From DASPJR01 sp035628505 (GTDB lineage: Bacteria; Planctomycetota; SZUA-567; H5-PLA8), in the NCBI GenBank assembly GCA_035628505.1, contig DASPJR010000011.1:5916-69915 (forward strand): a DNA stretch of 64,000 nucleotides, written 5' to 3'. The notes under the pieces were generated by a model. It searched no databases, was not told where the DNA came from, and saw only the letters and a program-made list of their open reading frames with translations. Position 1 is the first letter of the stretch; each line of letters starts with the position of its first letter. The translations under genes and the position numbers were made by a program. Positions 1 through 9,500 of this stretch are shown here, piece by piece.

Positions 1-845
1 TCGCCGAACAGCAGCAGTGGAAGCGCCCACGCCAGCAGCGCAAGGATCAGGTTGGGCCGGAACAGGTGAACTCCCCCCGCGCGCGTTTCGCTTACCGGCA
101 AAATCTCCGGATAAGGCACGGCCTGGTAGGAACCGATCCACACTTCGTACGAAAGCGGGGCGCGAATCAGATCAAAACGGCTGCCTTCGCGCTGGCGTCC
201 GTCGGGAGTTGCTCCCGCTTCATGCCAGGCTGTCGCGAGTGCCACCGGCGGGCTCAGCTTCATTACACCGTACGTCAGGCGGTCGGCCGCGCGGGACTCC
301 TGCCAGGCTGGATTCTGCGAGAGCAGATGAATGGGCTCACGCGACCAGAGCAGCGCCGTCACGGCAATGCCGGTCAGCAGAACAGTGCTCTGCATTGCAG
401 CGCCCGGAAAACGGTCAAAGATCAGGTCCAGCAACGCATGGCCGGCACAGAGAACTCCCGCCTGCGCGCCAAGCAGAAGAAACAGAATCAGGAATGGAAG
501 TCCCGCTCCGCCGCTGAGCCTCATTCCCAGCAGTCCGGCTGCAATAAAAAGCACACTGGCGAGCCACACGCAGAAGTGCTTCCATTGCGTCAGGTGCCGC
601 GAACCCAGCCAGAAAAGTATGGTGGTGATCGCCGCGAACAGGAACACATACGTACACGCGACGAGCGCATAGGGAACGGGCGTGACCTTGTCGGGATAAA
701 TGCCGCGAAGTGCCGGCGGCAGGGAAAGTCCCAGCAGGAATCCGAACGCAAGCGGAAGAAGGACGCCGCGCGACAGAAGAAAAGCGGCCGCAGCGGCAGG
801 CAGAGCGCGCAGATCAGAGAGAATGCTTTTCAATACGGCCGACAA
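1..845 (-). CDS. Polytopic membrane protein, 3' end outside the window
   Basis: An open frame runs on the minus strand from an in-frame stop at about 871 to the left edge, so the C-terminus is missing. I chose the TTG at 845 because a GAGG lies 9 bases upstream; a second TTG at 833 is possible and there is no ATG near the start. About 280 residues are visible. They contain at least five hydrophobic segments: one near residues 15-40, a run near 55-80, two between 85 and 135, one near 150, and the last at the window edge. A soluble stretch of about 85 residues with 'YEVWIGSYQAVPYPE' lies between the last two segments. The arrangement resembles a permease such as an ABC-2 type membrane subunit, but no family motif is visible and I do not assign a function. 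Confidence 0.7.
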   Translation of the reverse strand, partial: MSAVLKSILSDLRALPAAAAAFLLSRGVLLPLAFGFLLGLSLPPALRGIYPDKVTPVPYALVACTYVFLFAAITTILFWLGSRHLTQWKHFCVWLASVLFIAAGLLGMRLSGGAGLPFLILFLLLGAQAGVLCAGHALLDLIFDRFPGAAMQSTVLLTGIAVTALLWSREPIHLLSQNPAWQESRAADRLTYGVMKLSPPVALATAWHEAGATPDGRQREGSRFDLIRAPLSYEVWIGSYQAVPYPEILPVSETRAGGVHLFRPNLILALLAWALPLLLFG

Positions 846-870
846 TGTCTCTGACCTCGGATGATCTCAT

Positions 871-922
871 TGTGGTGCAAACTTTAGTTCGCACGACTTC
901 GCGAACTAAAGTTCGCGTCACA
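871..922. repeat. Palindromic repeat, 'aactttagttcgc' family, copy 1
   Basis: A perfect 13-base inverted repeat (880-892 with 901-913) has an 8-base loop and is flanked by weaker outer arms (tgtggtg / cgtcaca). A second copy with the same arms lies at 51436-51500. It sits just upstream of a minus-strand gene and just past the stop of another, so it may fold in RNA, but it lacks a U-tract. Confidence 0.85.
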
Positions 923-947
923 GACAAGACTTAAAAACCTCCGACGC

Positions 948-2285
948 TTACTGCTGCTGAGTCGGCGGCGGCGCCGGCGGGGCTTTCTTGTCCCCCGTAT
1001 CCTTCAGATCTTCACCCTTGAGCTCGCCGCCGGCCCATGGCTCAAAGACCAGGCGGCAGCGCGTGCCGCGCTTGGGAATGAGGTGGCGGTTGACGCTGTA
1101 GCCGGCATCGTGCTGCGGATCGGCATTACGCATATCCAGCGGCGTGTTCAAAATCGCATACGGATCCAGCTTCACGGCGACGATCGACTTTTCTTCGTCG
1201 GCCTTGAAGATCATTTTCTTCGTCTCAGGGTCGCGCTCGAATTTCGATCCGGTGAATGCGAACGGCGCGCGCTTCATCACTTTTTCAGTCTGCGAGTTCC
1301 AGGCAAAGAACTCAATCGGCACGCGCACGACTTTTTTCTCAGGCAGCACCGGCATTCCCTTGAGCTCGGCCGCGCCAGGCTGTTTCGGCATTTTAGGGAT
1401 GTACTCCTCGCAAGCGGCAATGATCGCCTTGCGTTTGGCGTCGTCGTAAATCAGGCGCGGATCCTGCATCTCCTTCTCGGCAAAGGGCGATCGCGCCAGG
1501 AATTTTCCGCCGCTGTCGCTCAGATCGCGGTCGAGCATATGGCGCAGAAAATGCAGATCGGTGTCCATATCCAGCAGAAGATTCGCACGGTCCGCGCCTT
1601 TCAGCTTCTCAAGCTGCGCCTCCTTCAGCTTGAATCCCGCGAACAGCCGCGGAATGTCGATGCCTGTATCCATGTTGGCGTGCGGCGATTCCCAGAGGAA
1701 CTCCACCGAGATCATCACGCCGGCGTCTTTGGGCAGATTAATTTTTCCGTCCTCACCCAGTTCGCCCGCGTAAGTGTACGCACATGCCAGCAGCGCCCAG
1801 CAGATATCGCGCGGCCGTGCCTGCACCGCGACAATTGTTTCATGCAGTCGCGCGTTGGGTCCACGCGTGACCACCAGAAATTCGAGCGGCCCCTGCTCAA
1901 GCGCAAAATCGCCGTTCATAACGACCAGCTTTTTGTCTTTGTTGATCAGGATATTCGGATCGCCGGTTTTGCCCTTTTCAGCATCGGCCATGAACGGCGT
2001 CAGCTCTCCCAGATCGACAGGCTTCAGCGCTGATTTCTGCACCTGCAACTCACCCAGGAATTTGCGCACAATGACCAGTTGCTGGGGCTGCAGACTTTCT
2101 GTTACTTCGATTTTCGCCAAGGCCTGTTGCGCCGCATCGCCGAGTTTTTTCAGTTCAGCAATGGCCGCCGCGCGCTCCTCTTCGTTTTCAGACGCCAGCT
2201 TCTTTACCAGTGCCGAAACGTCGGAGGCCATAGCACAGAAAGTGAAAAGGGCGCTACACAGGAGGCCAACGCGAAGCTGCCGCAT
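948..2285 (-). CDS. Secreted YdjY-domain protein with N-terminal HEAT-like region
   Basis: The 445-residue protein starts with a signal peptide (residues 1-20, ending AMA). A charged helical HEAT-like stretch follows (about 25-85). The segment around H148 ('HETIVAVQARPRDI') is the signature of the YdjY domain, a secreted domain of unknown function found in planctomycetes and E. coli. A second half-signature ('FAFTGSKFERDPETKK') occurs only near residue 350, so the domain appears split by about 150 inserted residues. The C-terminus is proline-rich (PPAPPPTQQQ). It is probably exported to the periplasm or outer surface. The substrate or role is unknown, and no obvious operon partner is seen. 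Confidence 0.8.
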   Translation of the reverse strand: MRQLRVGLLCSALFTFCAMASDVSALVKKLASENEEERAAAIAELKKLGDAAQQALAKIEVTESLQPQQLVIVRKFLGELQVQKSALKPVDLGELTPFMADAEKGKTGDPNILINKDKKLVVMNGDFALEQGPLEFLVVTRGPNARLHETIVAVQARPRDICWALLACAYTYAGELGEDGKINLPKDAGVMISVEFLWESPHANMDTGIDIPRLFAGFKLKEAQLEKLKGADRANLLLDMDTDLHFLRHMLDRDLSDSGGKFLARSPFAEKEMQDPRLIYDDAKRKAIIAACEEYIPKMPKQPGAAELKGMPVLPEKKVVRVPIEFFAWNSQTEKVMKRAPFAFTGSKFERDPETKKMIFKADEEKSIVAVKLDPYAILNTPLDMRNADPQHDAGYSVNRHLIPKRGTRCRLVFEPWAGGELKGEDLKDTGDKKAPPAPPPTQQQ

Positions 2286-2557
2286 GGTTTAATTTCCTTT
2301 CTCAAGCGGACCTGCTTGTACAGAATACCGCCATTGCCTGTCCACAATACCGCCAGTACCTGCAATGCAGGTTTACGATCTTCATCAGAGAGAGCACTGC
2401 ATTGCTTGACGACCGCCGTTCTTAAGCGGATTCCATGCCGAACCGGATTCTCTAATGATAACGTATCGGCTGGCACAGTATTGCGCGGTGGAGTATTTTG
2501 AAGGAAGGAGGATGAGCTCAGAGTCGCGTCGTTGCGCGCGAGCCCGCACACTTTTTC

Positions 2558-3826
2558 ATGCTCGAAAACCAGCCGCCCGAGATCCCCTCAACGCCCACGC
2601 CGGCGCCTCCACCGGCCAGCAGTAGTGAACCTATAGAAGTTGTGCCTCCGGACTCATCGTTGTCAGACCAGCCGCCTTTGGCTGCAACAACCTCGGAACT
2701 TCCGCGCGGTCCTGTGGAGGTGGTTCCAGACGACACGCACCAGCCCGGTTTAATTGAAAAGTGGCTGCAACAGAACACTGCTCCGCTGCTGGTGCTGTTC
2801 CTCTCGCTTTCGATGCTGATCATCGTGGAAAGCCTGCAGATGGTGATCAGCAGGCCGCTGCCTGAAAAAACTCCCAGCATGGCAGCGGAAGACCCGGTGA
2901 CCGGAAAGGAAAAGCCCAGGAAATCGCCGCGCAAGGCAGCGCTGGATCAGGTTTCAGCCCTGGGTTTTAAGCCACCGCCGCATATCGGCTTCGCAATTTT
3001 TGCCGGCGCCATTTTACTTGCGCTTGCGCTCGGTTTTCCAGAAGCACGCGCCTTCCTTGCGCGAATTTTCCTGTTCGTCGCGCGGCGACCTCTTCCGGCT
3101 TTGCACTTCCTCGACTTTGCAGCGGTATTCGTCGTCTTTCTCGCCTCTGCCCGCATCTTTGCGGCGACGCTGCTGAGCAGCGGGATTCTTCCTCCGGGTG
3201 CCGAGCGATCGGCGGCGCAGGTTCTCATGGGCCTTGCTTTCGGAACAGCTCTCGCCGCGGGCATCTACCTGGCGCAGCACCGCGCCGGTTCCGCTCGAGG
3301 TTCATTCGGCATCTGGCCATTCTGGAAACTTGCGCCGACCGAAGGACCGCGTCCGATCTGGCAGGACATTGCAGTTGGAATCCTCGCGTATCCACCGTCG
3401 ATGCTGATCATGGGATTGTGCCTTTACGTCAATCATGCCATCGTTTACCTGCTCGACCGGCCGCAAGACGAACACATGCTGATCGGCGAGCTCGCCAAGC
3501 CGCAGAGCATCACTGCGCTGATCATCACCTTCATTATGGCAACCGCAGGCGCGGCGTTTTTTGAAGAGCTGCTCTTCCGCGGCATGCTGTATAACGTGCT
3601 GCGGCGCTATGTCTCGGTGGTTCCGGCCGCGTGCATTGCGGGATTCGCCTTTGCGGCCGTGCATGTGATCTGGTCGCAGATTCTCGGCTTGTTTGTCCTC
3701 GCCCTGATTCTCACGTGGCTCTACGACCGCACGGGACGGCTGGTTGCCAGCATGACGCTCCATGCTGTCAACAACTTCGTTGCTTTGGTGCTGACGCTGT
3801 TACTGACCCACTATTCTAAAGGGTAA
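2558..3826 (+). CDS. CPBP-family intramembrane glutamic endopeptidase
   Basis: This 422-residue protein has a proline-rich N-terminus (1-60) followed by about eight hydrophobic segments. The CPBP (CAAX protease/bacteriocin-processing) catalytic motifs lie in the last third: EELLFR at 336-341, the conserved His in 'FAAVHV' (H369), and 'HAVNN' at 402-406. Members are membrane-embedded proteases, known for prenyl-protein processing in eukaryotes and bacteriocin immunity in Firmicutes; the substrate here is unknown. The frame is closed by a TGA at 2513, so the ATG at 2558 is the only ATG at the start. The good Shine-Dalgarno sequence (aaggaggat) lies about 45 bases upstream, which is odd. Confidence 0.88.
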   Translation: MLENQPPEIPSTPTPAPPPASSSEPIEVVPPDSSLSDQPPLAATTSELPRGPVEVVPDDTHQPGLIEKWLQQNTAPLLVLFLSLSMLIIVESLQMVISRPLPEKTPSMAAEDPVTGKEKPRKSPRKAALDQVSALGFKPPPHIGFAIFAGAILLALALGFPEARAFLARIFLFVARRPLPALHFLDFAAVFVVFLASARIFAATLLSSGILPPGAERSAAQVLMGLAFGTALAAGIYLAQHRAGSARGSFGIWPFWKLAPTEGPRPIWQDIAVGILAYPPSMLIMGLCLYVNHAIVYLLDRPQDEHMLIGELAKPQSITALIITFIMATAGAAFFEELLFRGMLYNVLRRYVSVVPAACIAGFAFAAVHVIWSQILGLFVLALILTWLYDRTGRLVASMTLHAVNNFVALVLTLLLTHYSKG

Positions 3827-3861
3827 AAAAAAGCCCGCGCATTCCGTTGGAGTGCGCGGGC
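3825..3861 (-). terminator. Rho-independent terminator for the 3881-4474 gene
   Basis: Reading the minus strand, the perfect 9-bp stem gcccgcgca/tgcgcgggc (3861-3853 with 3841-3833) is followed by eight Ts (complement of 3832-3825). It lies 20 bases after the stop codon of the minus-strand gene and abuts the stop of the convergent protease gene. Confidence 0.9.
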
Positions 3862-3880
3862 GAATACAGCTCGACGACGC

Positions 3881-4474
3881 TCAACCTTTGCCGGTCAGCT
3901 TTTTCGTGTTCTCCGAAATGTCGAGTGAGAACATCAGCTCAAAGATCGTATGACCATGGCGCGACTGGACGCCTTTGGACGCAGCGGCGGCCGCCGGCGG
4001 ATGGTTGTCCTCGATCTTGATATTCAGCGTCGCGTGGTCGCCTTTGCCGGAGATATCGCTGAGCAGCGCGGCGAGCGTGCTCTTCTTGATGTCCAGTTTC
4101 AGCCCCGCGCCGCCATTGATCAGCTTGCCGCTGAAATCACCTTTGAGCTTGCCCTTGTCATCTGAGGTGGCCGTCAGTTTCAGCAGCCCTGTGCCGAACG
4201 TGATCGTGATCACCGGCCGATAGGTGGCTGTCGTGGCCGAGTCCACCCATGCTGCCGGCTTCACGCTGTCATATTTGTGATTGCCCAGGTCGACCTGGAT
4301 CGACGATGAATCCTTGCCTGTCGAACCGTCTTTCATGATCTTGAAGGTGACACGCTGCTTTACGCCATTCGGACCCACGGCGCCGCCTTCGTTGTGCCGA
4401 TTGGCGACAGAGAGTGCAAAAGCGCTGTTAACCGTAAGAAACATCGCCGCGACTGCAAACAGTACCGACTTCAT
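3881..4474 (-). CDS. Secreted protein of unknown function
   Basis: This 197-residue protein has a clear signal peptide (residues 1-20, cleavage after AFA). The mature part is rich in Lys, Gly, Thr and alternating hydrophobics, as expected for a beta-sandwich or small beta-barrel, with no cysteine. I do not recognise the family. It precedes a strong terminator and follows, 72 bases downstream on the same strand, the predicted outer-membrane protein at 4547-5512, so the two may be co-transcribed. Confidence 0.75.
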   Translation of the reverse strand: MKSVLFAVAAMFLTVNSAFALSVANRHNEGGAVGPNGVKQRVTFKIMKDGSTGKDSSSIQVDLGNHKYDSVKPAAWVDSATTATYRPVITITFGTGLLKLTATSDDKGKLKGDFSGKLINGGAGLKLDIKKSTLAALLSDISGKGDHATLNIKIEDNHPPAAAAASKGVQSRHGHTIFELMFSLDISENTKKLTGKG

Positions 4475-4546
4475 AATCCCCTCCCGAATGTTTGATCTGT
4501 TTGATCTGCTGAAAAGATGAACTGGCCCGACGCTAACGTCCGAACC

Positions 4547-5512
4547 TTAAAATTTCACTCCAACGCTGAAGTGAACGACGTAATCCTGCTTCTGATGCGT
4601 GCCGTTGTATTCCTGGTAGACAGGCATCGGGACAGTCATGTTCAGAATGAGGCGATCGAGCGGCTTGGCGGATATTCCGGGCAGAACAAAGATCGATTGT
4701 CCACCGTGGTTCCGATCGACCTCGCCGTTGACCTTGCCTTTGAACTCGTTGATGGATTGAAGCCCCAGTGACGGATAAAGCTTCCAGCCGAGCGGCTCAT
4801 GCGAAAGCTTTTTGCTCGCGCTGAGCGTGCCGCGCAGAATATCCCCGGCTTTGAAATGCTGCGTGCCCTCTCCTTTTACCGTGTAGCTGATGGCAGCCGA
4901 CGCACCCCACGCGCCCCAGCTTTTTGAAACCGCGCCGCCCAGCGTTCCATCCCAGCTTCCCGAGCCCGGCTGATTCTCCGGGTCGATCAGCGGGCCGGAC
5001 GGCGCGTGCTCATTGGTGTCTCCGGTCGGAAACTTGATGCTTCCGAAAAAACCAACGTCCACCGGAAACGATTCGCTCTGCTGCTTCAGGCTGTACTTAA
5101 AATCGAGTTCAAGATCCCCGAAGCCGTTTGCGAACTCGTGGTTGCCGAGCACCAGCGGGTCGAACACATTCACCTGCCGCAGATGCCGGTAGCCTTGCGA
5201 AATGCCGACCTCCAGCCGCTTCGTCGCCTGGCAGGCCACACGCATTGTCACGAACCATTCGTCGAGAACGCTGTGCATGTGCCCGTTCGGACGATCGTTG
5301 ATTTCGAGCGCCACGCTGGGATTGATGCGGTCCCAGTTGCGGTACTCAAATGCAGTCGTCAGCGTCCAGCGGTAACGCGGATCACCGATGCCGGCGGTGA
5401 GTCCCACTGCGCCGCCGCGCTCCGGATCGCCGCCCACTTTACACGAATCACAGGCGGACACGGCCGTACTTACCAGTGCGATCAGCCCTAATGCTGCTCT
5501 GTAAACGTTCAT
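4547..5512 (-). CDS. Outer-membrane beta-barrel-like protein with Cys-x-x-Cys N-terminus
   Basis: The start was set at the ATG at 5512 because GGGAG lies 5 bases upstream and a signal peptide (MNVYRAALGLIALVSTAVSA) begins there; a longer frame to 5563 has no such signals. The 321-residue product has CDSC directly after the predicted cleavage site, then long alternating beta-strand-like segments with many Gly, Tyr and Trp residues, and ends in F ('VHFSVGVKF'), typical of outer-membrane barrels. It resembles porin-like proteins of the phenol-degradation MetA type, but that is a loose comparison. Transport or structural role is an inference. Confidence 0.75.
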   Translation of the reverse strand: MNVYRAALGLIALVSTAVSACDSCKVGGDPERGGAVGLTAGIGDPRYRWTLTTAFEYRNWDRINPSVALEINDRPNGHMHSVLDEWFVTMRVACQATKRLEVGISQGYRHLRQVNVFDPLVLGNHEFANGFGDLELDFKYSLKQQSESFPVDVGFFGSIKFPTGDTNEHAPSGPLIDPENQPGSGSWDGTLGGAVSKSWGAWGASAAISYTVKGEGTQHFKAGDILRGTLSASKKLSHEPLGWKLYPSLGLQSINEFKGKVNGEVDRNHGGQSIFVLPGISAKPLDRLILNMTVPMPVYQEYNGTHQKQDYVVHFSVGVKF

Positions 5513-5609
5513 GCTATCTCCCACGCTCCGGCTGCATTCGTGATCGTGCGCGCGAAAAGGCACGGCAGAGCACGTTGATGAAGCCGGAAATTAACCTGAC
5601 ACGGAACGA

Positions 5610-6005
5610 TCAGGCGTGGCGTGGAGGAGGCGTTGGAATTTTGTGGATTGGTGCAGGCAAAGCAGAATCATCTGCCGAGCAGATGTCTTCTGAAGGCGAA
5701 GAAATGCCAGTATCAGGCGAGAGAACCGGTGCCGGCTGATCGAAATCGGAAATCACGAGAACAAACGCGGTTGTATTGATCGCATTGCCAGGCTTGACGG
5801 TCGCCAGCGTCCAGACCGACTGTGGCGCCTCGCGCTCAATGACCTCACCGGACGGACCGTGGCAGGAGATCGTGACCGTCGGGCATTCGCAGAGCACGCG
5901 TCCGCAAGGGCCGGTAATGCGCGGAATCTGTCCCAGCGGCAGCGCGCCAAGCACGAGGCAGCCAACAAGCGCCAGAGCGCCAAAGGCTTTCCGCACATAC
6001 GCCAT
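5610..6005 (-). CDS. Small secreted or membrane-anchored protein, unknown
   Basis: The product is 131 residues from the ATG at 6005 (longer starts at 6035 and 6089 are open but have no better ribosome site). It begins with basic residues and a hydrophobic stretch (about 8-25), then a cluster of four cysteines ('CGRVLCECPTVTISC'), and ends in a Pro-rich tail (PTPPPRHA). It lies 97 bases upstream of the beta-barrel gene on the same strand and could be part of that group. No family is recognised. The cysteine spacing could bind metal or form disulfides, but nothing in the sequence decides this. Confidence 0.6.
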   Translation of the reverse strand: MAYVRKAFGALALVGCLVLGALPLGQIPRITGPCGRVLCECPTVTISCHGPSGEVIEREAPQSVWTLATVKPGNAINTTAFVLVISDFDQPAPVLSPDTGISSPSEDICSADDSALPAPIHKIPTPPPRHA

Positions 6006-6264
6006 GCGACTCGTTTTCACGCGACACTGCTCCATTACGTACAGATGACGAGAAGAGCAGGAGTTTATTCGAGAAATTCCGAAACGCAAGAGGCCGCTAA
6101 GCCATAGACTTAAGCAGCAGTGATGAAAATGATTTTTAAGTCCCAGAACTTTTTTGCGCGCGTGGTATAAGCCACTTGTGCGTGGGCGTTATTATTAAGG
6201 GTTGAACCGCTGCCTGGCGCTAAGCGCTTGAGGTGGTGGCTCAAAAACTTTGGAGGACACAAGC

Positions 6265-6339
6265 ATGGCCAAGGGCAACAACAGCCGCAAAAAGGAAGTC
6301 AAGAAGCCCAAGAAGGATGCCGCCGCTAAGAAGAAGTAA
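6265..6339 (+). CDS. 24-residue lysine-rich small protein
   Basis: This small reading frame encodes 24 residues beginning MAKGNNSRKKEVKK; 11 of the 24 are lysine or arginine. A strong ribosome site (ggagg, 6252-6256) lies 8 bases upstream of the ATG, and a rho-independent terminator begins 17 bases after the stop, so it is a complete stand-alone transcription unit. Similar tiny 'M(A/G)KGNN'-type basic proteins are, as I recall, annotated in several bacterial phyla without a function. Binding to nucleic acid or ribosome is a guess from charge alone. Confidence 0.72.
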   Translation: MAKGNNSRKKEVKKPKKDAAAKKK

Positions 6340-6356
6340 GCGCGTGCCCGAGAATG

Positions 6357-6394
6357 AAAATCGCCCCTGGGTGAGGAACGCAGGGGCGATTTTT
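6357..6394 (+). terminator. Rho-independent terminator after the small basic protein gene
   Basis: The 13-bp stem aaaatcgcccctg / caggggcgatttt (6357-6369 with 6381-6393) encloses an 11-base loop and continues into a T-rich run. The A-rich left arm gives only a short T-run on the other strand, so it may also act weakly for dnaE transcripts ending at 6524. Confidence 0.9.
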
Positions 6395-6523
6395 ATTGCC
6401 ACTCAGGACAAATACTGCACGAAGCCAAGCGTTGCCGTGTGTGCAATAGGCTACGGGGAAGAGTCTTTGCGAGCCGCCGCTTGCGCCACGCACTTGACTG
6501 TCTCGTCGCCGCCGAGCGCATAC

Positions 6524-9500
6524 TCACGCGTTCGCGACTTGCGGTTTCTGCTGCCAGCGCGGCGGCGCGGGCTTCTGGGCCTGATTGCCTTCGCCGGTCA
6601 CGCGCACGGCTCCGCGGTCGAGAATGTCACGCAGCGCGGCGAAGAGTTCGGGCGCGGCGCGGATGCCCTTTCCCTGGCCCGAGCGCACGATCACGGTGGC
6701 AGGGTTGCCATTGATGTCCTCGACTTCGACGTGGAAATACACTTCGACGTTGCCGGGATATTCTTTCATCACGCCCAGCACAGATTTGAGCTTCGCTTCC
6801 ACCGCAGCGGTCGGATTCGCCGGCGCGTCGCTCTTGGCCTTGCTGTTACCGTTTCCATTGCCGTGACCGTTTCCATTCTGCGCGCCGGCTTTGGTATTCT
6901 TTGAAATGCCATTCGGGCTCACCGCAATGCCAACCTCTTTGGTGTAAATCGCAGCAGCCGCATCGACCGTGAGAATATCATCAACAAGGAGCGACATCGG
7001 CGGCGGGCCGCCTTCGGCGTCCTGCTTTTTGACCATGCCGCCGTTGTCAGCTTTCACTTTGCCTTTGAAGAAGAGAATGCGATCCGGCGCGAGGAGATCT
7101 TTGAAGCGGGCGTACGCTCGCGGGAAGATCACGGCCTGCATGCTGCCCGTGAAATCTTCGATCGAGAGGATCGCCATCTTCTCGCCCTTGCTGCGCGTCA
7201 CCGTCGTCTGCACGCTTGTTACGTACGCGCCCACAACGACCATGTAGCCGTCGGGAATTTCACCGAGGCCCTTAATGGACCGCGTCGAAAGTCCTTCGAC
7301 GAGCTCGCGCGCTTCGGCCAGCGGATGACCCGAGAGATAAAAGCCCAGCACCGATTTCTCTTCTTCCAGACGCTTCTTCTCCGGCCAGTCTGGAACGCGC
7401 GGAAGCTGCGGACGGAAATCGCCCTTGGATTGCTCCTCGCCGCCACCGCCGAACAGGTTCCCCTGCCCTGCGTTGCGATCCTGGCGCATGGTGCTGCCCT
7501 GCGTCATGGCATCTTCGATAGCCGCCAGCAGCGAAGCGCGCCCCATTCCGCCAGAGATGCCGTCAAACGCGCCGGCTTTGATCAGACTTTCAAGGCAGCC
7601 CTTGTTGACGTTCTTCGAGTCGATGCGCTCACAGAAATCGTACAGGTCTTTGAACTTTCCGTTCTTCTCGCGCTCGGCGACGATGCTTTCAACTGCCTTC
7701 TCGCCGACGCCTTTGATCGCGCCAAGCGAGAAACGCAGCAGCGTGTCGTTCTCGATGCCAAAGCGGATGCCCGATGAATTGATATCCGGCGGCAGGACGT
7801 CAAGGCCCATGCGGCGAGACTCGTCGATGTACTCAACGACTTTATCGGTCTTGCCCTGTTCAAGCGACATATTGCCGGCCATGAACTCGGCCGGATAATT
7901 CGCTTTCAAGTAGGCCGTCTGATAGGCGACAAACGCGTACGCCGCGGCGTGCGATTTATTGAAGCCGTACGACGCGAACTTCTCGATGGTTTCGTACAGC
8001 GCCTTGGCTTTCGCCGGATCGATGCCGTTCTTCGCGCAGCCGTCCACGAACTGGACGCAGTACTTCTCCATCAGGTCTTTCTTCTTTTTGCCCATCGCCT
8101 TTCTGAGACTGTCAGCTTCGGAGAGCGTGAAGCCGGCGAGCTGATTGGCGATCTGCATGACCTGTTCCTGATAGACGATGATGCCGTACGTGTCTTTCAG
8201 GATGGGTTCGAGCTGCGGAATTTCGTAAACGACCGGCTCCGCGCCATGCTTGCGCGCGCAGAAGCTTGGGATGAACTGCAGCGGGCCAGGCCGGAACATG
8301 GCGTTGAGCGCGACGAGGTCTTCCAGGCAGTCGGGCCGCGCATCGACGAGCATCTTGCGCATGCCTTCGGATTCGAACTGGAACACCGCGCGCGCGTCGC
8401 CGCGGCTCATCATGCGGTAGGTCTTCGCGTCATCGAGCGAAATCTTGTCGAGATCGATCGTGCCTTCTTTGGTGAGCGGCTCCTTCACCTTCGTGCCGCG
8501 CCGTTCCTTGATCAGGTCGCACGTGACTTTGAGCTTCGTCAGCGTTTCAAGGCCAAGGAAGTCGATCTTCAGCAGGCCCACGGGATCGATGTGCGCCATT
8601 TCGTACTGCGTCAGCGTCATCCCGTTTTTGTCGGTGTACAGCGGGCAGTACTCGGTGACCGGCTTGTCGGCGATCACCAGGCCGGCTGCGTGACAACCCG
8701 TGTTGCGCGCGATGCCCTCACACTTACGCGCCAGATCGATGAGCTCTTTGGCGCGCTCGTCATTCGTATACAGCGTCTTGAGTTCTTCGACGTCGTCGAC
8801 AGCGTAGATTGTCGCGTCGCCGTCCGCGCGTTTTTCCGGCGCAGGCTTGAGGACGATCTTTTTGCCCGGTTCCATCGGGATCAGCTTGGCAACATTGTTG
8901 ACTTCGGGTAATTCCCAGTTCATCACGCGCCCGACGTCGCGCACGGCGCCTTTTGCGAGCATGGCGTTGAACGTGATAATGTTGGCCGTGCAGTCGCGCC
9001 CGTATTTTTCCTGTACGTAGGTGATCACTTCGCTGCGGCGGCTCTGGCAGAAGTCGATGTCGATATCGGGCATCTCGTTGCGGCCTTCGTTGACGAAGCG
9101 CTCAAAGATGAGGTTGTATCGCAGCGGCTCGAGGTTGGTGATACCCAGCGCGTAGCAGACGATTGAGCCGGCCGCGCTGCCGCGGCCTGGTCCGACGGGA
9201 ATGCCGCGCGCGCGCGCTTCGCGGATGATGTCCCAGACGATCAGCAGGTAGCCGACGAACCCCATCTTCTCGAGCACGCGCAGCTCTTCGTTTGCGCGCG
9301 CCATCATTTTCTCAGGCACCGGATCGCCGTAGCGCCACTTCATGCCATCCATCACCTGCCGGCGGAAATAAACGTTGGGCTCTTCGCCGTTGGGAATCTT
9401 GAAGACAGGAAAATGATAGTCGCCGAATTTCAGTTTCAGGTTGCAGCGGTCGGCGATCTCCAGCGTGTTGCCAAGCGCCTGCGGAATTTCGCCGAAGAGC

